Source: an uncultured Clostridia bacterium
GTDB lineage: Bacteria; Bacillota; Clostridia; Lachnospirales; Anaerotignaceae
Assembly: GCA_944377425.1 (NCBI GenBank)
Contig: CALWEX010000012.1
Span: forward strand, 1 to 64,000
DNA: 64,000 nt
Reading direction: 5' to 3'
In this document: piece by piece, positions 33,200 to 40,898 of the stretch
Position numbering within the stretch: the stretch's first letter is position 1
How the letters are laid out: the number at the start of each line of letters is the position of its first letter
Position numbers and translations under genes: made by a program
Notes under the pieces: model-generated
The model's database searches: none
The model's input: only the letters and a program-made list of their open reading frames with translations
What the model was told of the DNA's origin: nothing

Positions 33200-34462
33200 T
33201 TATTTAAAGCTTAGTATTGAATTAACGGTTTTTTGAATATCATCATCACTATGAGCGTCTGAAACAAACATGGCCTCAAATTGCGAAGGCGCAACATAAA
33301 TTCCGTTTTCCAGCATGTAAGAAAAGTATTTTGCATACTCCTTTGTATCAGATGCCATAGCGCTCTTGTAGTCTGTAACAGGCTCTTTTATAAAAAATGC
33401 ACTCATTAGTGAACCTACACGATTTACTGTTACTTTGCCTGTTGATAAAAAGGCTTTTTCTATTTTCTCAGCTTTTTTATCTATACGCTTGTAAATATCA
33501 GGGTCACCCATAAGTATTTTAAGTGTTTCTATTCCGGCAGTAACGGCTATTGGGTTTCCTGAAAGTGTTCCAGCTTGATAAACTTTTCCTACAGGAGATA
33601 CAGTCTGCATAATTTCTTTTCTGCCGCCGTAAGCTCCTACTGGCATTCCGCCGCCAACTATTTTGCCAAGGGTTACCATATCCGGCTTAACACCATAGTA
33701 TTCAGAAGCTCCGCCAAGGGCAAGACGAAAGCCTGTTATTACCTCATCAAATATTAAAACAGTATTGTTTTTTTCTGTAATATCCCTTAAAAATTCAAGA
33801 AATCCGTCTTTAGGTGGTACAACACCCATGTTTGCGGCAACAGGCTCTACCACAAGGCAGGCTATCTGGTTAGGATATTTGTCAAATAATTCCTCTACTG
33901 ATTTTTTGTTGTTGTATTCTGCTACAAGTGTACACTGGGTATATGCCTTAGGTACTCCGGCACTGTCGGCAACGGCATTTGTAATTAATCCTGAGCCAGA
34001 TTTTACAAGAAGCCCGTCGCTGTGGCCATGGTAACAGCCTGTAAACTTAATTATAAAATCCCTGCCTGTATAACCCCTTGCGGCTCTAACGGCACTCATA
34101 ACGGCTTCAGTTCCGCTGGATACAAGGCGAAGCATTTCAATGTGCGGCATAAGACTAATTACCATTTCAGCAAGTATTGATTCTTTTTCAGTAGGTGCGC
34201 CGTATGTTAAACCATACTTGCAGGCTTCCTGAACGGCAGAAATTACTTCTTCTCTTGCATGCCCCAGTATTCCTGGACCCCAAGAACATACATAGTCTAT
34301 AAATTCATTGCAATCAACATCTGTTATTTTAGAGCCTTTGGCACTTTTTATAAAAAGCGGTGTTCTTCCAACGGCATTAAATGCTCTTACAGGGGAGTTT
34401 ACTCCGCCGGGCATAAGTGTTACGGCTTTTTTATAAAGTTTTTCTGAATTTTCTGTTTTCAT
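33200..34462 (-). CDS. hemL: Glutamate-1-semialdehyde 2,1-aminomutase
   Basis: This PLP enzyme converts glutamate-1-semialdehyde to 5-aminolevulinate in the C5 pathway. It has 420 aa, the normal length. The PLP phosphate site is SSGTEAVMSAVRAARG (about 116-131), GCYHGHSDGLLVKSGSG follows, and the PLP lysine is in TLGKIVGGGMPVGAYGG (about 258-274). It starts at ATG 34462 after GAGGAG, overlapping the end of hemB by 4 bp. It is the last gene of the tetrapyrrole operon and is followed by a bidirectional terminator. Confidence 0.97.
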   Translation of the reverse strand: MKTENSEKLYKKAVTLMPGGVNSPVRAFNAVGRTPLFIKSAKGSKITDVDCNEFIDYVCSWGPGILGHAREEVISAVQEACKYGLTYGAPTEKESILAEMVISLMPHIEMLRLVSSGTEAVMSAVRAARGYTGRDFIIKFTGCYHGHSDGLLVKSGSGLITNAVADSAGVPKAYTQCTLVAEYNNKKSVEELFDKYPNQIACLVVEPVAANMGVVPPKDGFLEFLRDITEKNNTVLIFDEVITGFRLALGGASEYYGVKPDMVTLGKIVGGGMPVGAYGGRKEIMQTVSPVGKVYQAGTLSGNPIAVTAGIETLKILMGDPDIYKRIDKKAEKIEKAFLSTGKVTVNRVGSLMSAFFIKEPVTDYKSAMASDTKEYAKYFSYMLENGIYVAPSQFEAMFVSDAHSDDDIQKTVNSILSFK

Positions 34463-35433
34463 TTTAAATACTCCTCTTTAAGCCACTGTGCCATATCAAG
34501 GGCGTGGTAAGTTATTATTATTTTAGCTCCGGCACGCTTCATGGCAGTTAAGTTTTCTGTTACTATTTTTCTTTCATCAATCCAGCCATTTAAGGCAGCA
34601 GCTTTTACCATAGCATATTCACCGCTTACGTTGTAAACAGCTAAAGGATAATCGAATTTGTCAGCTGCGGCTTTTAAAACATCAAGATAAGCCAAAGCAG
34701 GTTTAACCATAACTATGTCTGCACCTTGGTTAATGTCGTTTTCTATCTCCCTAAGGCCTTCTTTACCGTTGCGGAAATCCATTTGATAAGATTTTCTGTC
34801 GCCAAAGCCAGGAGCTGAGCCTGCTGCATCTCTGAAAGGTGAATAGTAAGCCGATGAATATTTTGCACTGTAACCCATTATAGGTGTGTTAATAAAACCA
34901 TTTTCGTCTAATGCTTTTCTTATGGCGGCAACATCTCCGTCCATCATGTCAGAAGGCGCTACCATGTCGGCACCGGCCTTAACTGTTGTAACTGCCATTT
35001 TGGCAAGAAGGGGGAGTGTTTCGTCGTTTAAAATATGTTCTCCATTAATAACTCCGCAGTGGCCGTGGCTTGTGTATTCACAAAGGCAAATATCAGCTAT
35101 AACAACCATGTTTGGGTATTTTTGTTTAATATGCCTTATGGCTCTTTGAATAATACCGTTTTCGTTGTAAGCTTCTGTACCCATAGGGTCTTTGTGCTCT
35201 GGAACACCAAAAAGAAGCACTCCTGATATGCCGCTTTTATCTATTTTTTCAAGTATTTCGTCCATTAAGTCTATAGAGTATCTGTAAACTCCCGGCATGG
35301 ACTCAACACTTTCTTTTATGTTTTCACCTTCAATTATAAAAAGAGGGTATATAAAATCCTTTGGGTAAAGCTGTGTTTCGCATACCATGTCACGCATGGC
35401 GCTGCTTTGCCTTAATCTTCTGAATCTGAACAT
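34459..35433 (-). CDS. hemB: Delta-aminolevulinic acid dehydratase (porphobilinogen synthase)
   Basis: This 324-aa enzyme condenses two 5-aminolevulinate molecules to porphobilinogen. The active-site lysines lie in YSAKYSSAYYSPFRD (about 192-206) and IVMVKPALAYLD (about 243-254). The Cys-rich ADICLCEYTSHGHCG (about 114-128) is the zinc-binding type of site. It starts at ATG 35433 after GAGGTG, with the usual FRxRRLR opening. It overlaps the cobA-hemD gene by 22 bp and hemL by 4 bp, so translation is coupled along the operon. Confidence 0.97.
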   Translation of the reverse strand: MFRFRRLRQSSAMRDMVCETQLYPKDFIYPLFIIEGENIKESVESMPGVYRYSIDLMDEILEKIDKSGISGVLLFGVPEHKDPMGTEAYNENGIIQRAIRHIKQKYPNMVVIADICLCEYTSHGHCGVINGEHILNDETLPLLAKMAVTTVKAGADMVAPSDMMDGDVAAIRKALDENGFINTPIMGYSAKYSSAYYSPFRDAAGSAPGFGDRKSYQMDFRNGKEGLREIENDINQGADIVMVKPALAYLDVLKAAADKFDYPLAVYNVSGEYAMVKAAALNGWIDERKIVTENLTAMKRAGAKIIITYHALDMAQWLKEEYLK

Positions 35434-36914
35434 TTATTTTTCACCTCGTTTAATATTGTTTCAACTATACCGTCGGCACAGGCTTCTTTTGCAACCAAAA
35501 AGTTTGAAAATCCGTGCTTTTCCAATTCTTCTGCTGTGTATTTGCCTATACATACGGCTTTGGTGTTTTCCGGTATATTTCCGCCGTTTTCAAAAAATCC
35601 GTGTACACCGGCAGAGCTGGCAAATGTAATAAAATCCGCATTTAACGGCATATTTTCTATATTTTGGCATACAGTGTCGTAAAGAGGAATTTCTTTAAAT
35701 TTAATACCGGCATTTTTAAGACTTTCACCTAAAACTTTGTTTCCTTTTAAAGCTCTTGGTATAAGTATTCTATCTCTTTTTTGGCAGTTTTCAATAAGTT
35801 CTTTGGCCAAAGCGTCAGAAGTATATGTTTTTGTCATAATATCGGCTTTAATGCCGTAGTTTTTCAAAAATTCTTTTGTGCTTGGGCCTATTGCTGCAAA
35901 ACGTAAATGACTTAATGCGCGTATGTCAATTTCAGAGTTATTCAAGTGTTCAAAAAACAACCTAATGGAGTTAGGCCCGGTAAATACAACAACATTGTAG
36001 TTTTGTATATTTTTAAATTCCTCCATAAGCAGATTTTTCGGCAGAGGTATTATTTTTACATAGCTTAAAACTTCTGTTGAGCCGCCTAAAGACATTATTT
36101 TGTTCGAAAGCTTTTGGCAGAAACTTTCTGTTCCGCATACTACGGTTTTTATGCCGTAAAGAGGAAGACGTATATCAGAGCGCATATCAAGAGAAGCACA
36201 TTTACCAACAACTATTATTGAAGGGGGTGTTATTTTTTCATCGCTTTTTACTATTTCAGATATATTTTTAAGTGTACCCCTTACAGAATGTTCGTTTTCT
36301 CTTGTTCCGTTGGATATAACGGCGCAATGTGTGCTTTCTTCCATGCCATTATTTATAAGCTCTGTGCATATTGTGTTAATGGCATTAAGACCCATTAAAA
36401 ACACAAGCGTTCCGCCTGTTTTGGCTAAAGAAGCAAAATTAATGCTGTCTTTTAAGTTTCCATCTGCTGTGTGGCCTGTTACAACTGTAAAAGAACGGCT
36501 GAGCCTTCTGTGGGTAACAGGTATACCGGCCGACATTGGAACGGCTGTGGCAGAAGTAACTCCTGGTATAACTTCGTAACCAATACCGGCTTTTTTTAAA
36601 GCCTCACATTCTTCACCGCCACGACCGAAAACAAAAGGGTCGCCGCCTTTAAGGCGCAGAACAGTATTTCCTTTTAAAGCATAGTCTATTATAAGATTGT
36701 TTATTTCTTCCTGTTTCATATAGTGGCTTCCGGCGGATTTACCGGCATATAATTTAATACAGCCGCTTTTGCAGGCGTTTAATATTGAATTATCCAAAAG
36801 ATTGTCATATATAACAACATCGCATGTTTTAATAATACGTGCTGTTTTAACTGTAATATAATCTGGGTTAGACGGCCCAGCACCGGCTATATAAACAAAG
36901 GGCTTAAATTCCAT
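35412..36914 (-). CDS. cobA-hemD: Fused uroporphyrinogen-III methyltransferase / uroporphyrinogen-III synthase
   Basis: This bifunctional protein has 500 aa. The N-terminal half (about 1-245) is SUMT: it opens with AGAGPSNPDYITVKTA and contains RLKGGDPFVFGRGGEE and GVTSATAVPMSAGIPVTHR. It methylates uroporphyrinogen III to precorrin-2. The C-terminal half (about 250-500) is HemD, with VVFTGPNSIRLFFEHL and ITFASSAGVHGFFE, which closes hydroxymethylbilane to uroporphyrinogen III. The fusion is common in Clostridia. It overlaps hemC by 11 bp. Having methyltransferase next to SirC channels flux to siroheme or cobalamin rather than protoheme. Confidence 0.95.
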   Translation of the reverse strand: MEFKPFVYIAGAGPSNPDYITVKTARIIKTCDVVIYDNLLDNSILNACKSGCIKLYAGKSAGSHYMKQEEINNLIIDYALKGNTVLRLKGGDPFVFGRGGEECEALKKAGIGYEVIPGVTSATAVPMSAGIPVTHRRLSRSFTVVTGHTADGNLKDSINFASLAKTGGTLVFLMGLNAINTICTELINNGMEESTHCAVISNGTRENEHSVRGTLKNISEIVKSDEKITPPSIIVVGKCASLDMRSDIRLPLYGIKTVVCGTESFCQKLSNKIMSLGGSTEVLSYVKIIPLPKNLLMEEFKNIQNYNVVVFTGPNSIRLFFEHLNNSEIDIRALSHLRFAAIGPSTKEFLKNYGIKADIMTKTYTSDALAKELIENCQKRDRILIPRALKGNKVLGESLKNAGIKFKEIPLYDTVCQNIENMPLNADFITFASSAGVHGFFENGGNIPENTKAVCIGKYTAEELEKHGFSNFLVAKEACADGIVETILNEVKNKCSDSED

Positions 36915-37779
36915 TTTTTAAGTCACCTGCCATTTTAATTATTTCGTTTTCTATGTTGTTTATGTCAATTTCTGTTTTTAAAACAGGAGAAGTTTTGTAA
37001 AAAGCTGTTATGGAAATTTTATCGCTGTTTTTAACGGTATAAACTCCGGCGGCATCGTGGCAGTCAGCACCTAAAAGGCACATTAACTTTCTTTCAATGT
37101 CGAAAACTATTTTTGTGTCGATGTGGTTTATTTCTTTTAAAATTTCTTCTGTTTTTGTGCCTTTAACACACTGCAAAGCTATAATGCCTTGACATGAAGC
37201 CGGAACAAATTTTTCCGGGTCTAATTTAATTAAGTTAAATTCCGATGTGTCTATACCTAAACGCTCAATTCCTGCTAAAGCCAGTATAACGGCGTCGTAT
37301 TTTCCGCTTTTAAGTGCGTTAAGGCGAGTAGGTACGTTTCCCCTTAAAGTTTCTGTTATGCAATTTGGATAAAGGCGTTTTATCATTATTTGGCGCCTTG
37401 GACTTGATGTGCCAAAAACAGGAGTATTTTCGGAAGAAAGACTTTTATTTTTAAGTGTTATAACCGCGTCAAAAGGATTACCACGCTTTAAAACAGCCGG
37501 TATACAAAAAGGCTCTTCTGTTTTGGAAGGCATGTCTTTTGCACTGTGTACAGCCATGTCAATTTCGCCTTTTAGTAATGCGTCTTCAAACTCATTTACA
37601 AAAAGACCTTTGCCGCCTATGGCATAAAGAGGTTTGTCGGTTATTTTATCCCCTGTTGTTTTTAAAACAATTACTTCGGTTTTTATGTCTGGAAATGATT
37701 TTTTTATCTCGTTTATAACCATTTCGGTCTGTTTAAGGGCAAGGGCACTGCCGCGGGTACCTATTTTAATTGATGTCAT
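36904..37779 (-). CDS. hemC: Porphobilinogen deaminase (hydroxymethylbilane synthase)
   Basis: This 291-aa enzyme polymerises four porphobilinogens to hydroxymethylbilane. Motifs are IGTRGSALALKQTE at the N-terminus, HSAKDMPS (about 79-86), TSSPRRQ (about 124-130), and the dipyrromethane cofactor Cys in LLGADCHDAAG (about 238). I start it at ATG 37779, which has GGGTGA upstream; a GTG nine bases earlier overlaps that site. The usual Cys-neighbourhood reading GGCxxPxG is replaced by ADCHDAAG, a normal clostridial variant as far as I recall. It overlaps both neighbouring genes. Confidence 0.95.
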   Translation of the reverse strand: MTSIKIGTRGSALALKQTEMVINEIKKSFPDIKTEVIVLKTTGDKITDKPLYAIGGKGLFVNEFEDALLKGEIDMAVHSAKDMPSKTEEPFCIPAVLKRGNPFDAVITLKNKSLSSENTPVFGTSSPRRQIMIKRLYPNCITETLRGNVPTRLNALKSGKYDAVILALAGIERLGIDTSEFNLIKLDPEKFVPASCQGIIALQCVKGTKTEEILKEINHIDTKIVFDIERKLMCLLGADCHDAAGVYTVKNSDKISITAFYKTSPVLKTEIDINNIENEIIKMAGDLKNGI

Positions 37780-38407
37780 TTTTATCACCCATATTGTTTA
37801 TTATTTCGTTTATTTCTTTGTTACTGCTTAAATTCCGGCTTTTTAAAAGCGTTTCAAATATCTGCCGCATTGTTTTGGCACGCAGTTTTTGGCTGTCTAT
37901 TTTAAGCTTTACTATTTCTCGTATTTCACCCATGCGGTTATTAATATCCCCTAAAAAATGGGGCATAAATTTTATTATTTCTTCCTTTATATACTGAGTA
38001 ATAACAGGGCTTTTTCCGCCGCTTGAAATACCGCATACTATGTCCTGCTGTTTTACTATGGAAGGGAATATAAAAGAGCAAAGGGGAGTGTTGTCTACCA
38101 CATTTACAGGTATTTTTAATTCAAAGCATGTTTTGCTTATTTGTTCATTAAGATTATTGTCGTTTGTGGCGGCAACAACCATAAATGCTTCGTTTATATC
38201 ACTAATAACAAATTTACGCTTTATAAGTAATAAATTTTCATTGCTTCTATTAAGGCTGTCAAAGCCGGAAGCAAATTCAGGTGAAACAACAGTTACATTA
38301 GAGCCGAATGAAAGAAGTATTTCGGCTTTTCTAAGAGCTGTTTCTCCTCCTCCTGCAATTATGGCTTTTTGTCCTGTTATATCTGTAAAAAAAGGAAAAT
38401 ACGCCAT
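37766..38407 (-). CDS. Precorrin-2 dehydrogenase (SirC/CysG-N)
   Basis: This NAD-dependent enzyme oxidises precorrin-2 to sirohydrochlorin. It has 213 aa. The Rossmann motif is AIIAGGGETALRKAEILLSFG (about 16-36), and the C-terminal part is a short helical dimerisation domain. I start it at ATG 38407, directly after GGGGGA and 2 bp after the hemA stop; an ATG 24 nt earlier lacks a site. The length covers only the dehydrogenase (and possibly ferrochelatase) module, with no methyltransferase. It ends overlapping hemC. Its presence shows that the operon serves siroheme or B12 synthesis. Confidence 0.92.
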   Translation of the reverse strand: MAYFPFFTDITGQKAIIAGGGETALRKAEILLSFGSNVTVVSPEFASGFDSLNRSNENLLLIKRKFVISDINEAFMVVAATNDNNLNEQISKTCFELKIPVNVVDNTPLCSFIFPSIVKQQDIVCGISSGGKSPVITQYIKEEIIKFMPHFLGDINNRMGEIREIVKLKIDSQKLRAKTMRQIFETLLKSRNLSSNKEINEIINNMGDKNDIN

Positions 38408-38408
38408 T

Positions 38409-39560
38409 TTATTTCCCCCATTCATCAACATATTTTTTAAGCCAGTTTAAAACACATTCAGTTTCTTCACGGCTTGAAAGCTTTCTCAGTGAGTAAATCA
38501 AGTGATTTAAGCTTTTTTCTTCAATTAATTTGTTCACTTGTGGCAAAAGAGGTATTATCTGCCTAAATGAAAGCTCTTTTAAAATTTCGTCTGTCCATTT
38601 TTCAATGTATTCTTCGGCAAAACGTGCTTCTTTAAGTTTTATATTATTGTTGTTTTCAGAAAGCTTTTTAAAATAGTCTATGTCATAAAGAGTACATAAA
38701 TCCCTTTGGCCTACTGCTGTATCTATGTCATTTGGAACGGCTAAATCTATAAAGAGCCTTTGTTTTTTAATTGTAAGGCTTTTTTCCAAACCGTCTTTTG
38801 TAATTATATAATGCGGACTTGATGTAGCGCTTATTATAATGTCGGCATTATTAATTAATTCATAGCGTGACGAAAAGTCTTTAATTTCTATCTGTGGGTA
38901 AGACGGAAAAAAGCTTTCGGCATTATGGCTTCTTGATGTGCCTATTATTTTAATATCACTGTGGGCAGCTATGTTTTTGGCAGTAATAGAGCCTATTTTG
39001 CCTGTAATGCCTATTATTAATACGTTTTTGTTGTTTTTTGGAAAATTAAAGACTTCGTTTGCCGTTAGTGTACCTATGGATACAGGTGTTTTAGAAAGAC
39101 CAGTAAGGGTTTTAATCTCTTTGGCCGCTGTAATGGCCATTTTAAATATGGTGTTAAACTCAAAAGATGTGATATTTGATTTAAGTGCGGTGTAATAGCT
39201 TTCTTTAACCTGCCGCAGTATTTCATCTTCACCCAAAACCATGGAGTCTATGCCGCAGGCTACTTTTAAAAGGTGGCTTACCGCTGTTTGTGATGTGTAT
39301 ATATTGAAATATTTTAATGCTTTGTCTATATCCAAGCCTTTAAAAGAGCAAATAAAAAGCTCCATTTGGCGTATGGCGCTTTTTTCTCCGTCAAAATAAA
39401 TCTCACAGCGGTTGCAGGTGCTTATTATAACGCACTGTGAGATAAATGACATACTGTTTTTAATTTCTCTGTAAAATGCTTCCTGTTCTTCTTTTGTAAA
39501 AGCAAACTTGGCGCGTATGTCTATAGGCGCCGATTTAAAGCTTACGCTTATAATGTTCAT
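38409..39560 (-). CDS. hemA: Glutamyl-tRNA reductase
   Basis: This 383-aa enzyme reduces glutamyl-tRNA to glutamate-1-semialdehyde, the first committed step. The catalytic Cys is in ISTCNRCEIYF (about 46-56), followed by the substrate motif HLLKVACGIDSMVLGEDEIL (about 94-113). The NADPH domain reads VLIIGITGKIGS, where most enzymes have GAGEMG, so the dinucleotide loop is divergent but still Gly-rich. The C-terminal helical dimer domain is present. It starts at ATG 39560, with GGAG slightly distant. It lies 39 bp after the IclR gene and is first of six overlapping or abutting tetrapyrrole genes. Confidence 0.93.
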   Translation of the reverse strand: MNIISVSFKSAPIDIRAKFAFTKEEQEAFYREIKNSMSFISQCVIISTCNRCEIYFDGEKSAIRQMELFICSFKGLDIDKALKYFNIYTSQTAVSHLLKVACGIDSMVLGEDEILRQVKESYYTALKSNITSFEFNTIFKMAITAAKEIKTLTGLSKTPVSIGTLTANEVFNFPKNNKNVLIIGITGKIGSITAKNIAAHSDIKIIGTSRSHNAESFFPSYPQIEIKDFSSRYELINNADIIISATSSPHYIITKDGLEKSLTIKKQRLFIDLAVPNDIDTAVGQRDLCTLYDIDYFKKLSENNNNIKLKEARFAEEYIEKWTDEILKELSFRQIIPLLPQVNKLIEEKSLNHLIYSLRKLSSREETECVLNWLKKYVDEWGK

Positions 39561-39583
39561 AAGGTTATGTCTCCGTTTATAAC

Positions 39584-39604
39584 AGTAATTAATTTATAAT
39601 TACT
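39584..39604. repeat. Perfect 21-bp dyad between iclR-type gene and hemA
   Basis: AGTAATTA (39584-39591), 5 bp, TAATTACT (39597-39604). It covers the stop codon of the IclR gene and lies 24 bp before hemA. It could be a regulator site, or an AT-rich hairpin that trims the transcript. Confidence 0.5.
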
Positions 39605-40394
39605 TAGTATAACCCATGAACTGAGAAATTCCAAGACATGCCTGCCTTAAAACCGGTGAAATCTCGCCTATTTTTTCTTTTGTCATTCTTTTGGAAGGTC
39701 CGCTTATGCTTATGCCGGCTACAACATGTCCTGTAAAATCACGTATAGGCATAGCAAGGCATATCATTCCATCTACAAACTCCTCATTGTCTACTGCAAA
39801 ATCCTGCTGGCGCACCTTTTCAAGTGCCTCCAAAAGCTTATCACGGTCAGTAATTGTATTGGAAGCAAGTTTTTTAAGTGTTGTGCGCTCTAAATAGTTG
39901 TCAATTTCTTTTTCCGGCATGTCGCTCATAAAAAGTTTTCCAAGGGCTGTGGAGTATATAGGCTCTCTTTCTCCTACCTGTGTGTTTGTGCGAAGCATTC
40001 TGGCTGGTTCCATTTTACATATAATGATAGCCTCATAATTGTTGAGTATGCCTAAGTTTGTTGTTTCAAAGAATGTGTTGCAAAGTTTTTCAATAATAGG
40101 AACATAGTTTGCTCCGTTAAGTGTATGTTGTTTAGGAACGGCATTTCCAGCGTTAAAAAGACCCCAGCCAAGCCTGTAGGCAGGTGAAACACCATTTATT
40201 TTTTCTACAAAGTCATAAGCCATAAGTGTGTCAAGAAGCCTGTGAACTCCGCTTTTTCCTATATTAAGTGCGGAGCTTATCTCAGTAAGGGATATGCCTT
40301 CACTTGATGGATTGTTTTTTATATATTCCAAAATATCAAGCGCTTTACCTAAAGTTTGAACAGGATATTTAGGCACATGCTTAAAATCGCTCAT
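39600..40394 (-). CDS. IclR-family transcription regulator
   Basis: This regulator has 264 aa. The N-terminal winged HTH (about 8-70) includes GKALDILEYIKNNPSSEGISLTEISSALNIGKSGVHRLLDTL, and the C-terminal IclR effector domain runs from about 85. I start it at ATG 40394: GGAGGT directly before it overlaps an earlier ATG, so the earlier one cannot be used efficiently. A good minus-strand promoter (40440-40468) supports expression. It is divergent from the ketoacid:ferredoxin oxidoreductase genes, the most likely target. It also lies immediately upstream of hemA on the same strand, so the hem operon may be read through from it. Confidence 0.92.
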   Translation of the reverse strand: MSDFKHVPKYPVQTLGKALDILEYIKNNPSSEGISLTEISSALNIGKSGVHRLLDTLMAYDFVEKINGVSPAYRLGWGLFNAGNAVPKQHTLNGANYVPIIEKLCNTFFETTNLGILNNYEAIIICKMEPARMLRTNTQVGEREPIYSTALGKLFMSDMPEKEIDNYLERTTLKKLASNTITDRDKLLEALEKVRQQDFAVDNEEFVDGMICLAMPIRDFTGHVVAGISISGPSKRMTKEKIGEISPVLRQACLGISQFMGYTK

Positions 40395-40439
40395 TAAATT
40401 TACCTCCATTTTCGTTCTGAATAATAGAATGATATAACT

Positions 40440-40468
40440 ATTATATAGATTTATATCAAAATTGTAAA
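40440..40468 (-). promoter_or_regulatory. Promoter of the IclR gene
   Basis: On the minus strand TTTACA (40463-40468) and TATAAT (40440-40445) are 17 bp apart, about 45 bp before the start codon. Confidence 0.7.
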
Positions 40469-40497
40469 GAAAATCTGTTACGTTTTATTATTAAAAT

Positions 40498-40533
40498 ATC
40501 ATTGACATTAATTAAAATGATAATTATAATGAT
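40498..40533 (+). promoter_or_regulatory. vor promoter with overlapping inverted repeat
   Basis: TTGACA (40502-40507), exactly 17 bp, TATAAT (40525-40530), all consensus. ATCATT (40498-40503) and AATGAT (40516-40521) form an inverted repeat over the -35 box, and AATGAT recurs at 40528-40533. These are candidate IclR half-sites. Confidence 0.75.
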
Positions 40534-40536
40534 GTT

Positions 40537-40671
40537 GTAAGAAAAACAGAAAGGCTTTCTAATATTTAGAACAATTGGCCTTGTAACTTTGGCGGTGCCT
40601 TATAAGGTACGCTTTAATATCAGTCAATTCCGGATAGGCCGGAAATACATAAGCTGGAGAGGAGTTTTAAT
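40537..40671 (+). promoter_or_regulatory. Structured 5' leader of the vor operon
   Basis: About 135 nt separate the predicted transcription start from the first gene. It holds three small hairpins: AGAAA-GGC-TTTCT (near 40548), GTGCCTT/AAGGTAC (40594-40609) and TTCCGG-ATAGG-CCGGAA (40627-40643). I match it to no known riboswitch. There is no T-run, so a transcription switch is unlikely. Confidence 0.4.
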
Positions 40672-40884
40672 ATGAACCGAGTTACAGTAAACCGGGAAAT
40701 GTGCAAGGAATGCGAGTACTGCCTGCATTTCTGTCCAAAAAAGACAATACTTAAAAAGAGCGAAACTGTTAATAAAATGGGATATTATGCTGTTGAAGCT
40801 GTTGACATGACTGATTGTATCGCCTGCGGTATATGCGCTACAGTTTGTCCTGAAGGCGCTATAACAGTAGAAAAGAATGTTTAA
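40672..40884 (+). CDS. vorD: 2-oxoacid:ferredoxin oxidoreductase, ferredoxin-like delta subunit
   Basis: This 70-aa subunit carries two [4Fe-4S] clusters, with the ligand sets CKECEYCLHFCP (about 11-22) and CIACGICATVCP (about 50-61), both complete CxxCxxCxxxCP. It passes electrons from the catalytic subunits to ferredoxin. ATG 40672 follows GAGAGGAG. It is the first of four tightly spaced genes (D-B-A-C order). The branched-chain (VOR) assignment is by overall resemblance; a 2-oxoglutarate or general 2-oxoacid enzyme remains possible. Confidence 0.9.
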   Translation: MNRVTVNREMCKECEYCLHFCPKKTILKKSETVNKMGYYAVEAVDMTDCIACGICATVCPEGAITVEKNV

Positions 40885-40898
40885 GGGGAGGGTTCAAA

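Noticed and set aside
38040-38450. Open frame of 136 codons on the plus strand across the sirC/hemA junction
   Set aside because: Antisense to two coupled tetrapyrrole genes whose motifs are intact; no ribosome site.
40594-40643. Leader hairpins before vorD as a known riboswitch
   Set aside because: They match none of the riboswitch cores I can recall, and no terminator or anti-ribosome-site pairing is evident.
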